In this document: positions 15,870 through 15,959 of the stretch, piece after piece
How positions within the stretch are numbered: position 1 is the stretch's first letter
Layout of the letters: each line of letters begins with the position of its first letter
From: Phoronis ovalis
Taxonomy: Eukaryota; Phoronida; Phoronidae
Reading direction: 5' to 3'
NCBI GenBank assembly: GCA_028565635.1
Contig: JAOXYB010025558.1
Coordinates: 1 to 15,959, forward strand
Length of the DNA stretch: 15,959 nt
Position numbers and translations under genes: made by a program
The notes under the pieces: model-generated
Database searches by the model: none
The model's input: the letters and a program-made list of their open reading frames with translations, nothing else
What the model was told of the DNA's origin: nothing

Positions 15870-15959
15870 TTAGACTCTCAAGATTTCCATACAAGAGTTA
15901 TAACATATAGATATCCAGTCAGGTTGTGTGGAGGACCACTGAATCTGATTGATTTCACC
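15870..15959 (-). CDS. DCAF7: DCAF7/WDR68 (WD40 adaptor), last 29 codons and stop
   Basis: Read on the minus strand from the window edge, the frame gives GEINQIQWSSTQPDWISICY, then NSCMEILRV and TAA (15870-15872). This is the conserved C-terminal blade of DCAF7 (WDR68/HAN11), whose human version ends with the same pattern, including STQPDWI.ICYN.C.EILRV; about 23 of 29 residues agree from memory. DCAF7 is a WD40 scaffold that binds DYRK1A and HIPK2 and serves as a DDB1-CUL4 substrate adaptor in nucleus and cytoplasm. The rest of the gene lies beyond 15959. It converges on the teneurin gene. The piece is too short for a standard ORF length cut-off. Confidence 0.92.
   Translation of the reverse strand, partial: GEINQIQWSSTQPDWISICYNSCMEILRV

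Noticed and set aside
1-15959. CRISPR arrays, operons, riboswitches, rRNA or intact tRNA genes
   Set aside because: Scanned by eye on both strands; none seen, and the window is eukaryotic.

Overview
The window is animal nuclear DNA: AT-rich, with many short exons, GT-AG introns, decayed DNA transposons and vertebrate-like protein families. I cannot name the phylum. Divergent protein sequence together with CTCF-like motifs in several introns hints at a fast-evolving bilaterian invertebrate, but this is inference only.

Layout. 1-3295 has no recognisable exon and is read as the intron (or part of it) upstream of the first visible exon. It carries a tRNA-like relic (about 690-770, minus strand) and a nest of DNA transposons: an older tandem-repeat element with CCCCAGGGGG ends (about 1352-2991), split by a 1.07 kb element with 21-bp inverted ends (1693-2760). 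3296-14184 (+) is the 3' part of a teneurin gene: 17 exons whose splice phases agree at every junction and give one continuous 1,376-residue reading frame ending in a stop. In order, the protein has the end of the pre-NHL region, an NHL beta-propeller (exons 1-8), the YD-repeat shell (exons 8-14), the RHS-core closing motif (exon 15) and a short C-terminal tail (exons 16-17). Upstream exons (cytoplasmic domain, membrane segment, EGF repeats) lie outside the window. Poly(A) signals follow at 14285 and 14328. 15870-15959 (-) is the last coding piece of DCAF7/WDR68, so the two genes converge tail to tail and 14185-15869 holds their 3' UTRs and spacer.

Main points of interest: (1) the teneurin stops about where the vertebrate toxin-like (Tox-GHH/TCAP) module begins and ends instead in a cysteine-rich tail; (2) four introns carry CTCF-like motifs, the two best in convergent orientation; (3) a 487-bp inverted-repeat element with TTA target duplications sits in the second visible intron; (4) one late intron is open in frame to its very last base, so its retention would give a different C-terminus.

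The two genes have no evident functional link. Teneurins are cell-surface adhesion proteins. DCAF7 is a cytoplasmic/nuclear WD40 scaffold. All homology statements come from recognising motifs by eye, not from database searches.
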